Assembly: GCF_965199065.1 (NCBI RefSeq)
Contig: NZ_CBDAQN010000003.1
Coordinates: forward strand, 2,127,163 to 2,191,162
Source: Acidisoma sp965199065
GTDB taxonomy: Bacteria > Pseudomonadota > Alphaproteobacteria > Acetobacterales > Acetobacteraceae
Direction: 5' to 3'
Length of the DNA stretch: 64,000 nt
The position numbers and the translations under genes are program-made. The notes below the pieces were generated by a model. It made no database searches. It was not told the DNA's origin and saw only the letters and a list, made by a program, of their open reading frames with translations. Every line of letters begins with the position of its first letter. The stretch's first letter is position 1. This document shows, piece by piece, positions 55,974 to 63,754 of the stretch.

Positions 55974-56756
55974 ATGGCAACCTTTACCCTGCCAAAGAAC
56001 AGCAAGGTCGTCGCCGGCAAGCGCTACCGGGCGCCGGCCGGCGCGAAACGCGTGCGCGAGTTCCACATCTACCGCTGGAACCCGGACGACGAACTCAACC
56101 CGCACACCGATATCTACGAGATCGATCTCGACGCCTGCGGACCGATGGTTCTGGACGCTCTCATCAAGATCAAGAACGAGGTCGACGGCACGCTGACCTT
56201 CCGCCGCTCCTGCCGCGAAGGCATCTGCGGCAGCTGCTCGATGAACATCGACGGCACCAACACGCTCGCCTGCCTCAAGCCCATCGAGGAGGTGAAGGCC
56301 GCGGTGCGGATCAACCCGCTGCCGCATATGGCCGTCATCAAGGATCTGGTGCCGGATCTCAGTCAGGCTTACGCGCAGTATCGCAGCATCGAGCCCTGGC
56401 TGCAGTCGGAGACGCCGCCGCCCCCCGATGGCGAGCGCCTTCAGAGCGTCGAGGAGCGGTCGAAGCTCGACGGCATGTGGGAGTGCATCCTGTGCTTCTG
56501 CTGCACCACGAGCTGCCCGAGCTACTGGTGGAATGGCGACAAATACCTTGGCCCGGCCGTGCTGCTGGCCGCCTACCGCTGGATCGCCGACAGCCGCGAC
56601 GAGCATACGGGCGAGCGGCTGGACGCGTTGCAGGACCCGTTCAAGCTCTACCGGTGCCACACGATCATGAATTGCGCCGAGACCTGCCCGAAGGGGCTCA
56701 ATCCGGCGCAGGCCATCGGCGAGATCAAGAAGCTGATGGTGCAGCGCCAGGGCTGA
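55974..56756 (+). CDS. sdhB: Succinate dehydrogenase iron-sulfur subunit
   Basis: 260 residues. The [2Fe-2S] cysteines are Cys80, 85, 88 and 100 (SCREGICGSC...LAC). The [4Fe-4S] and [3Fe-4S] sites follow in CILCFCCTTSCP and CHTIMNCAETCPKGLNP. Cluster spacing is normal. The gene lies 40 bases after sdhA and 18 before a phosphatase gene. Confidence 0.97.
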   Translation: MATFTLPKNSKVVAGKRYRAPAGAKRVREFHIYRWNPDDELNPHTDIYEIDLDACGPMVLDALIKIKNEVDGTLTFRRSCREGICGSCSMNIDGTNTLACLKPIEEVKAAVRINPLPHMAVIKDLVPDLSQAYAQYRSIEPWLQSETPPPPDGERLQSVEERSKLDGMWECILCFCCTTSCPSYWWNGDKYLGPAVLLAAYRWIADSRDEHTGERLDALQDPFKLYRCHTIMNCAETCPKGLNPAQAIGEIKKLMVQRQG

Positions 56757-56774
56757 CCGCCCTGGCCGCTCATC

Positions 56775-57437
56775 ATGTTCAGGGGTAGCCTCGGCACCGC
56801 GAAGGGGCGGGCGGCCGCATGGTCCGACTCGCTTCTTGTCGACCACGGCGTGTTCCGCCTCGTCTGGTCGAACTGGGCGGAGGTCGTGCCGGGGCGCATG
56901 TATCGCTGCAACCATCCGCAGGCCTGGCGGCTGGCGGCAGCGAAGCGCCGGCTCGGGATCAGAACCATCATCAATCTCCGCGGGCGGCGGTTCTGCGGGT
57001 CCGACGCTCTGTCGCGCGAGGCGGCGGATCGCCTCGGGTTGCGCCACATCGACATGGCGTTCGAGAGCCGTGGTGCTCCGCACCGGGACCGCATCCTGCG
57101 TTTCGCCGATATTTGCCAGAACCTGGATGAGCCGGCGGTCATGCACTGCAAGTCTGGGGCAGATCGGGCTGGCCTCGCGGCAGGGCTGTTCCTCATGTTC
57201 AACGGCGGCACGAGCCAGGACGCCTTGCGCCAGCTCTCCTGGCGGTTCGGCCATTGGCGCCGGGCCCGCACCGGCATTCTCGACGCGTTCTTTCACCGCT
57301 ACGCCGAACAGGCCGAAGGGCGCATCCCATTTCTGGAGTGGGTCAGCACGGAATATGATGAAGCCGCGTTAAAGCGGGATTTCGTGGCGGGTGGGTTGTC
57401 GGCCTTCATGGTTGATCGCGTGCTCCGGCGCGAATAA
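56775..57437 (+). CDS. Tyrosine/dual-specificity phosphatase family protein
   Basis: 220 residues. The phosphate loop HCKSGADR (124-131) gives Cys125 and Arg131 of the CX5R signature. RTIINLRG precedes it. Relatives include eukaryote-type dual-specificity phosphatases in alphaproteobacteria, some on polysaccharide or lipid A pathways. Gap to sdhB is 18 bases, with no terminator, so it may be cotranscribed with sdh. Confidence 0.85.
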   Translation: MFRGSLGTAKGRAAAWSDSLLVDHGVFRLVWSNWAEVVPGRMYRCNHPQAWRLAAAKRRLGIRTIINLRGRRFCGSDALSREAADRLGLRHIDMAFESRGAPHRDRILRFADICQNLDEPAVMHCKSGADRAGLAAGLFLMFNGGTSQDALRQLSWRFGHWRRARTGILDAFFHRYAEQAEGRIPFLEWVSTEYDEAALKRDFVAGGLSAFMVDRVLRRE

Positions 57438-57507
57438 AGGGTCGGTGCGGCGCCAGAATGGCTCCCCCAGGCGTCCGCACGAACCCGAAACGGCAACGGC
57501 CCTCAGG

Positions 57508-58437
57508 ATGATCGACGAAGACGTCCCGTCCAACCTTTCGGCCGGCCTGCGCCCGCCGGCACTCAGCCTTGCGGCGGGCAGCATCGTGGTCGGCCTGATC
57601 GTGCTGGCGCTCAAGGCGGGCGGCTGGTGGATCACGGGCAGTGCCGCGCTCTACTCGGATGCGTTGGAGACGGTCGTCAACGTCGCGACCGCGGCCGTTG
57701 CGTTCTGGACACTCCGCATCGCGGCCAAGCCCGCGGACCACGACCATCCCTACGGCCATGACAAGGCAGAGTTTTTCTCGGCCGTGGTCGAGGCAGTGCT
57801 CATCATCCTCGCGGCCGGGTCGATCCTGCACCACGTCTGGCTCAACTTCCGGCTGGGTCATCAGCTCGACGCGCCGGTCCGTGGCATGGCGCTCAACGTC
57901 TCGGCGACCATCCTGAACGGCGGCTGGGCGTGGCTCCTGCTGAGCCAGGGGCGTCGCCTCCGGTCTCCTGCATTGCTCGCGGATGCGCGCCATCTCGGCA
58001 CCGACGTGGTGACCTCGGTGGGCATTCTGCTCGGCCTCGTCCTCGTGCTGCTGACCGGCACGCTGTGGCTCGACTCGGCGCTCGCAGTGGCGACGGCGGC
58101 CTACATCCTCTGGACCGGCCTCCGCATGCTGCGCTCATCGCTGAGCGGCCTGATGGACGCCGCGCCGGATGACGAAACATTGGATCGCATCCGCCGGACC
58201 GTCAGCCTGCATGCCGACGGCGCTCTCGAGGCGCACGACCTGCGCACGCGGCAGGCGGGGCGGCTGACGTTTCTGCAATTCCACCTCGTCGTGCCGAGCG
58301 CGATGCGCGTGGATGAGGCGCATGACATCTGCGATCGCATCGAGACGGCGCTGATGCGGGAGATGGAGGGGTTGATCGTCACCATCCATGTGGAACCCGA
58401 ACGGAAAGCGAAGCACACCGGTGTGGTCGTTCTCTGA
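57508..58437 (+). CDS. Cation diffusion facilitator family transporter
   Basis: 309-residue CDF efflux protein. Six predicted spans. The first metal-site helix has SDALETVVN (Asp51, Glu54), HDHPYGHDKAEFF follows, and the fifth-span motif is DARHLGTDVVTS with His and Asp. A cytoplasmic C-terminal domain follows (LEAHDLRTRQAG, LVVPSAMRVDEAHD). It should export zinc, iron or a similar divalent metal. I chose the ATG at 57508; the longer upstream frame overlaps the phosphatase gene. Confidence 0.88.
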   Translation: MIDEDVPSNLSAGLRPPALSLAAGSIVVGLIVLALKAGGWWITGSAALYSDALETVVNVATAAVAFWTLRIAAKPADHDHPYGHDKAEFFSAVVEAVLIILAAGSILHHVWLNFRLGHQLDAPVRGMALNVSATILNGGWAWLLLSQGRRLRSPALLADARHLGTDVVTSVGILLGLVLVLLTGTLWLDSALAVATAAYILWTGLRMLRSSLSGLMDAAPDDETLDRIRRTVSLHADGALEAHDLRTRQAGRLTFLQFHLVVPSAMRVDEAHDICDRIETALMREMEGLIVTIHVEPERKAKHTGVVVL

Positions 58438-58577
58438 CCGGCCGGCTGACGCCGCTCGTCATGCCTCCGGGTTCTTCATCAATCGTTAGAGCGTGATGCG
58501 TTCGTTTGCGGCACCCGGCCTCGCGCTATTGCGTTGTCTGCTCGCGCGAGGCCTCGTCAACCTGAAAAGATGCCCGT

Positions 58578-58814
58578 TCAAAGATGTATGTCGGTAAGCG
58601 TGGGCTTTCCCTGTGCCACCGCGACGCCGGCGATACGGCCGCCGTCCTGGGCGGAGATCATGATCATGTCTCCGGCCGAGAGCATGTCGGCCGCGTCGGC
58701 GAAAAAGCCCTGTTCCGAGACATTATCCAACGCGTCGGCCCCTGCTTTATAGTGCCACAGCGTGAAGCCGTTCGCATAGGCCAGAACGCATAGATTGCGG
58801 AGTGCAAAAGACAT
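58578..58814 (-). CDS. Small protein of unknown function, 78 aa
   Basis: 78 residues from the ATG at 58814, with AGGTGAG about eight bases upstream. The sequence runs MSFALRNLCVLAYANGFTLW, then a middle with FADAADMLSAGDMIMIS, and a Gly-rich end (AQDGGRIAGVAVAQG). I recall short proteins of this form from alphaproteobacterial genomes, some in phage-related settings, but I know no function. It follows the gene at 58865-59341 on the same strand after a hairpin, so it may be in one unit with it. Confidence 0.65.
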   Translation of the reverse strand: MSFALRNLCVLAYANGFTLWHYKAGADALDNVSEQGFFADAADMLSAGDMIMISAQDGGRIAGVAVAQGKPTLTDIHL

Positions 58815-58836
58815 CGTCGTTCTCTCACCTTGTGGT

Positions 58837-58854
58837 AGAGGACTAAAGTCCTCT
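58837..58854. other. 18-bp intercistronic hairpin
   Basis: Forward-strand AGAGGACTAAAGTCCTCT: an 8-bp inverted repeat with a 2-base centre, lying between the stop of the unknown gene (58865) and the ribosome site of the 78-residue gene. The repeat is flanked by GTGGT on both sides. It is too tight and lacks a T-run to be a standard terminator. Confidence 0.7.
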
Positions 58855-58864
58855 GTGGTGTGCA

Positions 58865-59341
58865 TCAGGAAATTATGCCTAGCGACCGAAGCGGCCAGTC
58901 GAGCCGGTCCAGCGCCTCTCTCCATACGCGCCCTTCGGCCTTTTCCATCGGATTGGCGGCATCGGGGGCGCGGCCACGGTGGCCCCAGAGGCGCAGGATG
59001 CGGACGTGATGAAGGTCGATTCGCCGCCGGCGATAGAGCGTGTCGAGGCACTTCACGACTTCCGCCGGCGAGCAGATCGCAGCGGCTGTCTGACGCGTCC
59101 CGGCCTTTCGCGGCGCGTCCTCGGCCTCTGCCGTCAGGGCCTGGACCATCCAGATAATGCAGGCTTCGGCGTCTGCGAACGGCCGGCCGCGCCTGTGCGG
59201 GCCGCCGGACGCGCTGCCGCGAAGGGCTGGCGCCGCACCGCGCCCGGGTGCGCGGAAGACGCCGCGCGGGCTCGGCGGGATGGGCCCGGCGACGGGCTGC
59301 CGCCCGCTGGCAGGGCCTGTCGTTCTCTCTTTCTGGATCAT
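58865..59341 (-). CDS. Protein of unknown function, divergent from the S24-like regulator
   Basis: 158 residues from the ATG at 59341; an upstream ATG at 59458 would give 197, but that start lies inside the predicted -10 of its promoter. The N-terminal half is Pro/Arg/Gly-rich. The C-terminal half (from ADAEACIIWMVQALTAEAED) has helical segments and Cys, then VVKCLDTLYRRRRIDLHHVRILRLWG. I recognise no domain; the better conserved-looking part is the C-terminal about 90 residues. It probably forms a unit with the small 78-residue gene. Confidence 0.6.
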   Translation of the reverse strand: MIQKERTTGPASGRQPVAGPIPPSPRGVFRAPGRGAAPALRGSASGGPHRRGRPFADAEACIIWMVQALTAEAEDAPRKAGTRQTAAAICSPAEVVKCLDTLYRRRRIDLHHVRILRLWGHRGRAPDAANPMEKAEGRVWREALDRLDWPLRSLGIIS

Positions 59342-59454
59342 GAAAACATCCGTGTCTGGGGGTCCCGAAGGGTGCCGACGGTCGTCGTCGGCTGCTCCGC
59401 AGAGATCAAGGTGATCCCGCGAAATGGCGCGCAACTTCCATTTCGGTATCAATT

Positions 59455-59483
59455 CCATTAACGCAATAGATTCAAATTAGCAA
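59455..59483 (-). promoter_or_regulatory. Probable promoter for the unknown gene pair
   Basis: On the reverse strand TTGCTA, 17 bases, then TAATGG. The -35 adjoins the palindrome at 59485-59510, so a bound repressor would block it. Confidence 0.45.
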
Positions 59484-59484
59484 T

Positions 59485-59510
59485 AAAAATAGGGATAGAT
59501 TCCCATTTTT
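59485..59510. promoter_or_regulatory. Imperfect palindrome in the divergent promoter region (candidate operator)
   Basis: AAAAAT and GGGA on the left match TCCC and ATTTTT on the right around a TAGAT centre, with a one-base asymmetry. It lies between the S24-like regulator and the divergent unknown gene, directly beside the latter's -35. This is the location expected for an autoregulated repressor. Confidence 0.5.
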
Positions 59511-59552
59511 GGTTGTTGCTCCCGCCTTGGCCTTGAATTCGATGGAAACCTG

Positions 59553-60197
59553 ATGCGGCACGAAGATATTTGGCGCGCGATCGACACACTCGCGGCGGAG
59601 CGTGGTCTCTCGGCCTCCGGCCTTGCGCGCCGGGCGGGCCTCAACGCGACAACCTTTAATATATCGAAACGATCGACGCCGGATGGCCGCGCAAGGTGGC
59701 CGAGCACGGAGAGCGTGTCCAAGGTTCTGGGGGCCGCGGACGCGACGCTGGAGGAGTTCGCGAGCCTGGTAAGCGGCGCCCGCGCCTTGCCCGCCGGCGG
59801 CCGGCCGACGACGCGGCGACTGCCGATGATCGCGATGACGCAGGCGGCGCTGCCCGGCTTTTTCGACGACTCGGGTTATCCCTCCGGCAAGGATTGGGAC
59901 GAGGCCGGCCTGCCCGAGGTGTCCGACCCCCACGCCTTCGCGATCGAGGTCAGCGGCGACGCGCTCGAACCCGTCTACCGGGACGGGGACATGCTGATCG
60001 TCTCGCCGCTGGCGCCGGTCAGGCGCGGCGACCGCGTCGTTCTGAAGGACCGGAAGGGGCGCGTCATGGTGCGCCAGGTCGTGCGCCGGTCGCCGCGCGG
60101 CGTCGATGCGCGGTCGCTTAACCCGGCACGCGGCGATATAAGGCTAGGGACGGAGGCGATCGTCTGGATGCACCGCATCGTCTGGGTCAGCCAGTAG
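59553..60197 (+). CDS. S24/LexA-like transcriptional regulator lacking both catalytic residues
   Basis: 214 residues. The N-terminal half is a helix-turn-helix (about 5-70, with ASGLARRAGLNATTFNISKR). The C-terminal half is an S24 fold with VSGDALEPVYRDGDMLIVSP (133-152). In LexA/CI proteins the Ser of GDSMEP is the nucleophile and a Lys 37 residues on is the base; here these are Ala137 and Arg174, at exactly that spacing. So autocleavage should not occur, and it is more likely a constitutive or ligand-controlled regulator. The reading frame is clean. Starts at ATG 59553 after a weak GGAAA site. Confidence 0.85.
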   Translation: MRHEDIWRAIDTLAAERGLSASGLARRAGLNATTFNISKRSTPDGRARWPSTESVSKVLGAADATLEEFASLVSGARALPAGGRPTTRRLPMIAMTQAALPGFFDDSGYPSGKDWDEAGLPEVSDPHAFAIEVSGDALEPVYRDGDMLIVSPLAPVRRGDRVVLKDRKGRVMVRQVVRRSPRGVDARSLNPARGDIRLGTEAIVWMHRIVWVSQ

Positions 60198-60292
60198 CGA
60201 TGCATCGTCGGGATCAGCCAATGACGATCTGCCGCTACACAAGGCCGAATGCTGGCGCGCCGCACTGTTTACCCGGGAGAGACCAGCCCTAC

Positions 60293-60967
60293 ATGCGCCG
60301 CATGCCGCGTCAGCAGATGGATATCACGCCTGAACTTCTCCTCCGGGCCTACCGCGCCGGCCTGTTCCCGATGGCGGAAACGCGGGAGGGTTTTCGCCTC
60401 TACTGGCTCGACCCGGAATTGCGGGGCGTGCTGCCGCTGGACACATTCCACCTGCCGCGCCGGCTCGCGCGGACGGTGCTTTCGGACCGTTACCGTGTCA
60501 CCTCGGACGCGGCCTTCGAAGTAGTGATAGCCGCCTGCGCCGAGTCCGGACCACGCCGTGCGGAAACCTGGATCAACCCGACCATCGAACGTCTTTTCGT
60601 CGAGCTGCATGAGCTTGGGCATGCTCATAGTATCGAGTGCTGGAACGGCACGGAGCTTGTAGGCGGCCTGTATGGGCTCGCCATCGGCGGCGCGTTCTTC
60701 GGGGAAAGCATGTTCTCCCGGGCAAGGGACGCCTCCAAGGTGGCGCTCGTGCATCTCGTGGCGCGGCTGCGGATGGGCGGGTTCACGCTGCTCGATACGC
60801 AGTTCGTCACCACGCATCTGGCTCAGTTCGGCACGCGGGAGGTCCCGCGCGCGGTCTACCGCCGGAGCCTCGCGGACGCCATCGATGCCCCGGCGGTCTG
60901 GATCGGAGACGAGGTCGGTAACGATTGGCGGGATACTGTCGAAGAGATGCGCGAGGAGAGCGGATGA
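60293..60967 (+). CDS. aat: Leucyl/phenylalanyl-tRNA-protein transferase
   Basis: Adds Leu or Phe to N-terminal Lys/Arg of proteins, marking them for ClpAP through the N-degron pathway. 224 residues from the ATG at 60293, with GGAGA upstream; a start at 60302 is possible. Motifs: YRAGLFPM, ETWIN, HSIECW, LVGGLYGLAIGGAFFGESMF and LLDTQFVTTHL. Overlaps the next gene by four bases (ATGA). Confidence 0.95.
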   Translation: MRRMPRQQMDITPELLLRAYRAGLFPMAETREGFRLYWLDPELRGVLPLDTFHLPRRLARTVLSDRYRVTSDAAFEVVIAACAESGPRRAETWINPTIERLFVELHELGHAHSIECWNGTELVGGLYGLAIGGAFFGESMFSRARDASKVALVHLVARLRMGGFTLLDTQFVTTHLAQFGTREVPRAVYRRSLADAIDAPAVWIGDEVGNDWRDTVEEMREESG

Positions 60968-61617
60968 CGATCGCGAGCAAAATCTGGGCGGGTCTGGCGC
61001 TGGCGGTGCTTGCCCCGCTGGGTGTCTCGTCAGGCGCCCGGGCGCAGGACTTCCCGACGATCGAGCCTCAGCGGCCGGTTGCCATAACCTATGATCTCTC
61101 GTCCACGGCGACGGGTCCGATGCAAATCCAGGCATTTGCCGATCCCGCCCAGCAGGTCGCGCGCCTGCAACTCGGCCAGGGATCGGATTATCTGTTGCTG
61201 AACCGGGCCACCGAGCAGGTGATGCTCGTCTCGCCGGGTAAAGGGCTGATCTTCGTCGTCTCTTCGGCGGGGATGCTGCATCGCCGGCTGGGTCCTGATT
61301 CGGGGCTGCGGTTCACCCGCGCCGGGCACCGCATGATAGCGGGCGAGGGCTGTACCGTCTGGAACGTCGTCGGGCCGTCGGGAAGCGGAGACGCCTGCGT
61401 GACCCGTGACGGCGTTGTTCTGGAGGGCGCGGGGCAGGGCGACCGGCCCGACGATCACGGCCAGATCCCTTCGGGTCATCTGCAGGCCACCGCCGTGAGC
61501 TACGCGCCGCTGCCGCCCTCCCTGTTCCGACCGCCGGCCGGCCTGCAGGAGGTCGATCTGCCGCCTAGTCTGTTCCGGGCCCTGATCCCCGGACTTGCAG
61601 GAGTAGCGAACCCATGA
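60964..61617 (+). CDS. Exported DUF4412-like protein of unknown function
   Basis: 217 residues. The signal peptide spans about 1-27, cleaved after ARA. The mature part is beta-rich with one Cys pair likely to form a disulfide: Cys130 (GEGCTVW) and Cys145 (GDACVT). LPPSLFR occurs twice near the C-terminus (183-189 and 199-205). Start overlaps the aat stop, and the end overlaps the next gene (ATGA). I know no function; resemblance to DUF4412 is by pattern only. Confidence 0.7.
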   Translation: MTIASKIWAGLALAVLAPLGVSSGARAQDFPTIEPQRPVAITYDLSSTATGPMQIQAFADPAQQVARLQLGQGSDYLLLNRATEQVMLVSPGKGLIFVVSSAGMLHRRLGPDSGLRFTRAGHRMIAGEGCTVWNVVGPSGSGDACVTRDGVVLEGAGQGDRPDDHGQIPSGHLQATAVSYAPLPPSLFRPPAGLQEVDLPPSLFRALIPGLAGVANP

Positions 61618-62549
61618 GCCTCCCGAGCGTGCCTGCGACACCTTCGGCCGCGCGGCGTTCCCCCGGCGCGTCGGTTGTCCGGCGGACAGGACCGGCTGGA
61701 TGGTTCACCGCCCCCTGGAGGGATCGTTCGGGCAGGTTCTCGGCCTGGAAGACCCTGGTGCTCGGCGGCTGCGTCCTGCCCGGCGTCTATATGACCGGCC
61801 AGTGGTGCCTGGGCGACTTCACCAGCCGCCCGCTCAATCAGGCGATGCTGATGACCGGCGTCTGGGCGGTGTGGTTCCTGCTGCTTTCGCTCGCGGTGAG
61901 CCCGGCCCGCTCCATATTCGCGCTGCCCAAACTCATCCAGGTGCGGCGGATGCTCGGCCTCACCGCCGCCGCCTACACCGTCGCGCATCTCATCTTCTAC
62001 GGCGCCATGGAGGGTTTCAACCTGCCCTTCGTCGTCGGAGAGATCATCCATCGCTTCTACCTGACCATCGGCTTCATCGCGGTGGCGGGTTTCGTGGTGC
62101 TCGCCATTACCTCGACCGATGCCTCGATCCGCAGTCTCGGGAAGCGCTGGAAGCTGCTGCACCAGCTCATCTATCCGATCGCGGTGTTGTCGCTGTGGCA
62201 TTTCTTCCTGACGCAGAAGATCGACGTGACGCTGGCGGTTCTGCCGACAGGGCTGTTCCTGTGGCTGATGCTCTGGCGCGGACTGCCTCCTGCCGCGGAG
62301 CGGACGGTCGCGGGGCTGCTGGTTCTCGCACTGGTGGCAGGCGCCGGGACGATCGCGCTGGAATACGCCTGGTACGATCTCGCGACCTTTGTTCCCGCGT
62401 CCCGGGTGCTGGCGGCGAACTGGCATTGGGGACCGCAGGGTCCGCGGCCGTCCTTCTGGGTCACGCTGGATGGCTTGGCCGTCGTGGTGGCCGCGCTCGT
62501 CTGGCGGAACATTCCGAAGGCGAAGCTCGGGGGCCTCGCGCTTCGGTAG
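61614..62549 (+). CDS. MsrQ/YedZ-like heme-binding membrane protein
   Basis: 311 residues with a ferric-reductase-like core of six or more hydrophobic spans. Candidate heme ligands are His125 (YTVAHLIFYG), His183 (KLLHQLIYP) and His196 (LSLWHFF), which match the pattern in MsrQ. In most bacteria MsrQ works with MsrP, a molybdoenzyme for methionine sulfoxide repair, but no MsrP gene is nearby. It is coupled instead to the exported protein above. It has an N-terminal region of about 45 residues and a C-terminal extension of about 80 residues beyond the core. Confidence 0.75.
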   Translation: MSLPSVPATPSAARRSPGASVVRRTGPAGWFTAPWRDRSGRFSAWKTLVLGGCVLPGVYMTGQWCLGDFTSRPLNQAMLMTGVWAVWFLLLSLAVSPARSIFALPKLIQVRRMLGLTAAAYTVAHLIFYGAMEGFNLPFVVGEIIHRFYLTIGFIAVAGFVVLAITSTDASIRSLGKRWKLLHQLIYPIAVLSLWHFFLTQKIDVTLAVLPTGLFLWLMLWRGLPPAAERTVAGLLVLALVAGAGTIALEYAWYDLATFVPASRVLAANWHWGPQGPRPSFWVTLDGLAVVVAALVWRNIPKAKLGGLALR

Positions 62550-62553
62550 GTCG

Positions 62554-63591
62554 TCAGGCGGCCTGAGGCTCCGCCAGCAGGTTCTGCGCCACGAGCGTCT
62601 CCGCGATCTGCACCGCATTGAGCGCCGCGCCTTTGCGCAGGTTGTCCGCCACGCACCAGAAGGCGATGCCGTTCGGCACCGTCGGGTCCTTCCGGACGCG
62701 GCTGACGAAGACATCGTCCTCGCCGGCGATCTCGGCGGGCGTGGCGTAGCCGCCATCCTCGCGCACATCCAGGACGGTGATGCCCGGCGCATCGCGGAGC
62801 GTCGCCCGCGCCTCGCCGGCCGTCAGCGCGTTCTCGAACTCGACGTGAAGCGCCAGCGCATGGCCGATGAAGACCGGCACGCGCACGCAGGTGGCGATGA
62901 CGGCGATCGACGGGTCGAGGATTTTCTTCGTCTCCACGACCATCTTCCACTCCTCTTTGGTGGAGCCGTCGTCCATGAACACGTCGATGTGGGGGATGAC
63001 GTTGTAGGCGATGTTCTTGGTGAACTGCTGTGGCGTGACGGGGTCGTTCACGAACAGCGCCCGGCTGTTGCTGAACAGCTCGTCCATGCCTTCCTTGCCC
63101 GCACCCGAAACCGACTGATAGGTCGCGACGGAAACGCGCTTGATCCTGAACTCGTCGTGGAGCGGCTTCAGGGCGAGGACCATCTGAATGGTCGAGCAGT
63201 TCGGATTGGCGATGATGCCTTTCTTCCGCCAGCCGGCAAGTGCGCCGGGGTTGACCTCCGGCACGACCAGCGGCACGTCCGGGTCCATGCGGAACTGGCT
63301 CGTGTTGTCGATGACCAGGCAGCCGGCGGCGGCGGCGCGCGGTGCATGGACAGCCGAGACCGATGCACCTGGGCTGAAGAGGGCGATGTCCCAGCCTCGG
63401 AAGTCGAACTTCTCCAGGTTGTGCGTCTTGAGGACGCGGTCTTCGCCGAAAGAAATCTCGACCCCTGAGGAGCGGCCGGAGGCCACCGCCGCGATGTCGC
63501 TGATGGGGAAATTCCGTTCGGCGAGCGTTTTGAGCATCTCGCGTCCCACAGCCCCTGTGGCGCCTACGACCGCGACCCGATACCCCATCAT
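62554..63591 (-). CDS. asd: Aspartate-semialdehyde dehydrogenase
   Basis: 345 residues. Reduces aspartyl phosphate to the semialdehyde for lysine, threonine, methionine and diaminopimelate. NADP motif VVGATGAVGREML (8-20), catalytic Cys in NPNCSTIQMV, and the GKEGMDELF loop. A His of the HALALHVEF segment is the expected base. GGGAGCAAGG lies just before the ATG. It converges with the MsrQ-like gene, four bases away. Confidence 0.95.
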   Translation of the reverse strand: MMGYRVAVVGATGAVGREMLKTLAERNFPISDIAAVASGRSSGVEISFGEDRVLKTHNLEKFDFRGWDIALFSPGASVSAVHAPRAAAAGCLVIDNTSQFRMDPDVPLVVPEVNPGALAGWRKKGIIANPNCSTIQMVLALKPLHDEFRIKRVSVATYQSVSGAGKEGMDELFSNSRALFVNDPVTPQQFTKNIAYNVIPHIDVFMDDGSTKEEWKMVVETKKILDPSIAVIATCVRVPVFIGHALALHVEFENALTAGEARATLRDAPGITVLDVREDGGYATPAEIAGEDDVFVSRVRKDPTVPNGIAFWCVADNLRKGAALNAVQIAETLVAQNLLAEPQAA

Positions 63592-63754
63592 CCTTGCTCC
63601 CGCTTCACGACCCCGGACCCGGGGCGATCTCGCCGGTTAGCGACTTGTACCTCTCGCGACAAGCGAAGCTTGAGCCGGGCAGCCTCCCGACAGGAGGTGG
63701 ACAAAGCCGCCGTTCGACGCTTATCGTTGCAAGTTCGACACGAGTAGGGTTTTC

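Noticed and set aside
58578..60197. Remnant prophage
   Set aside because: An S24-type regulator and unknown small genes alone do not make a prophage; no integrase, capsid, tail, lysis or attachment repeat is visible.
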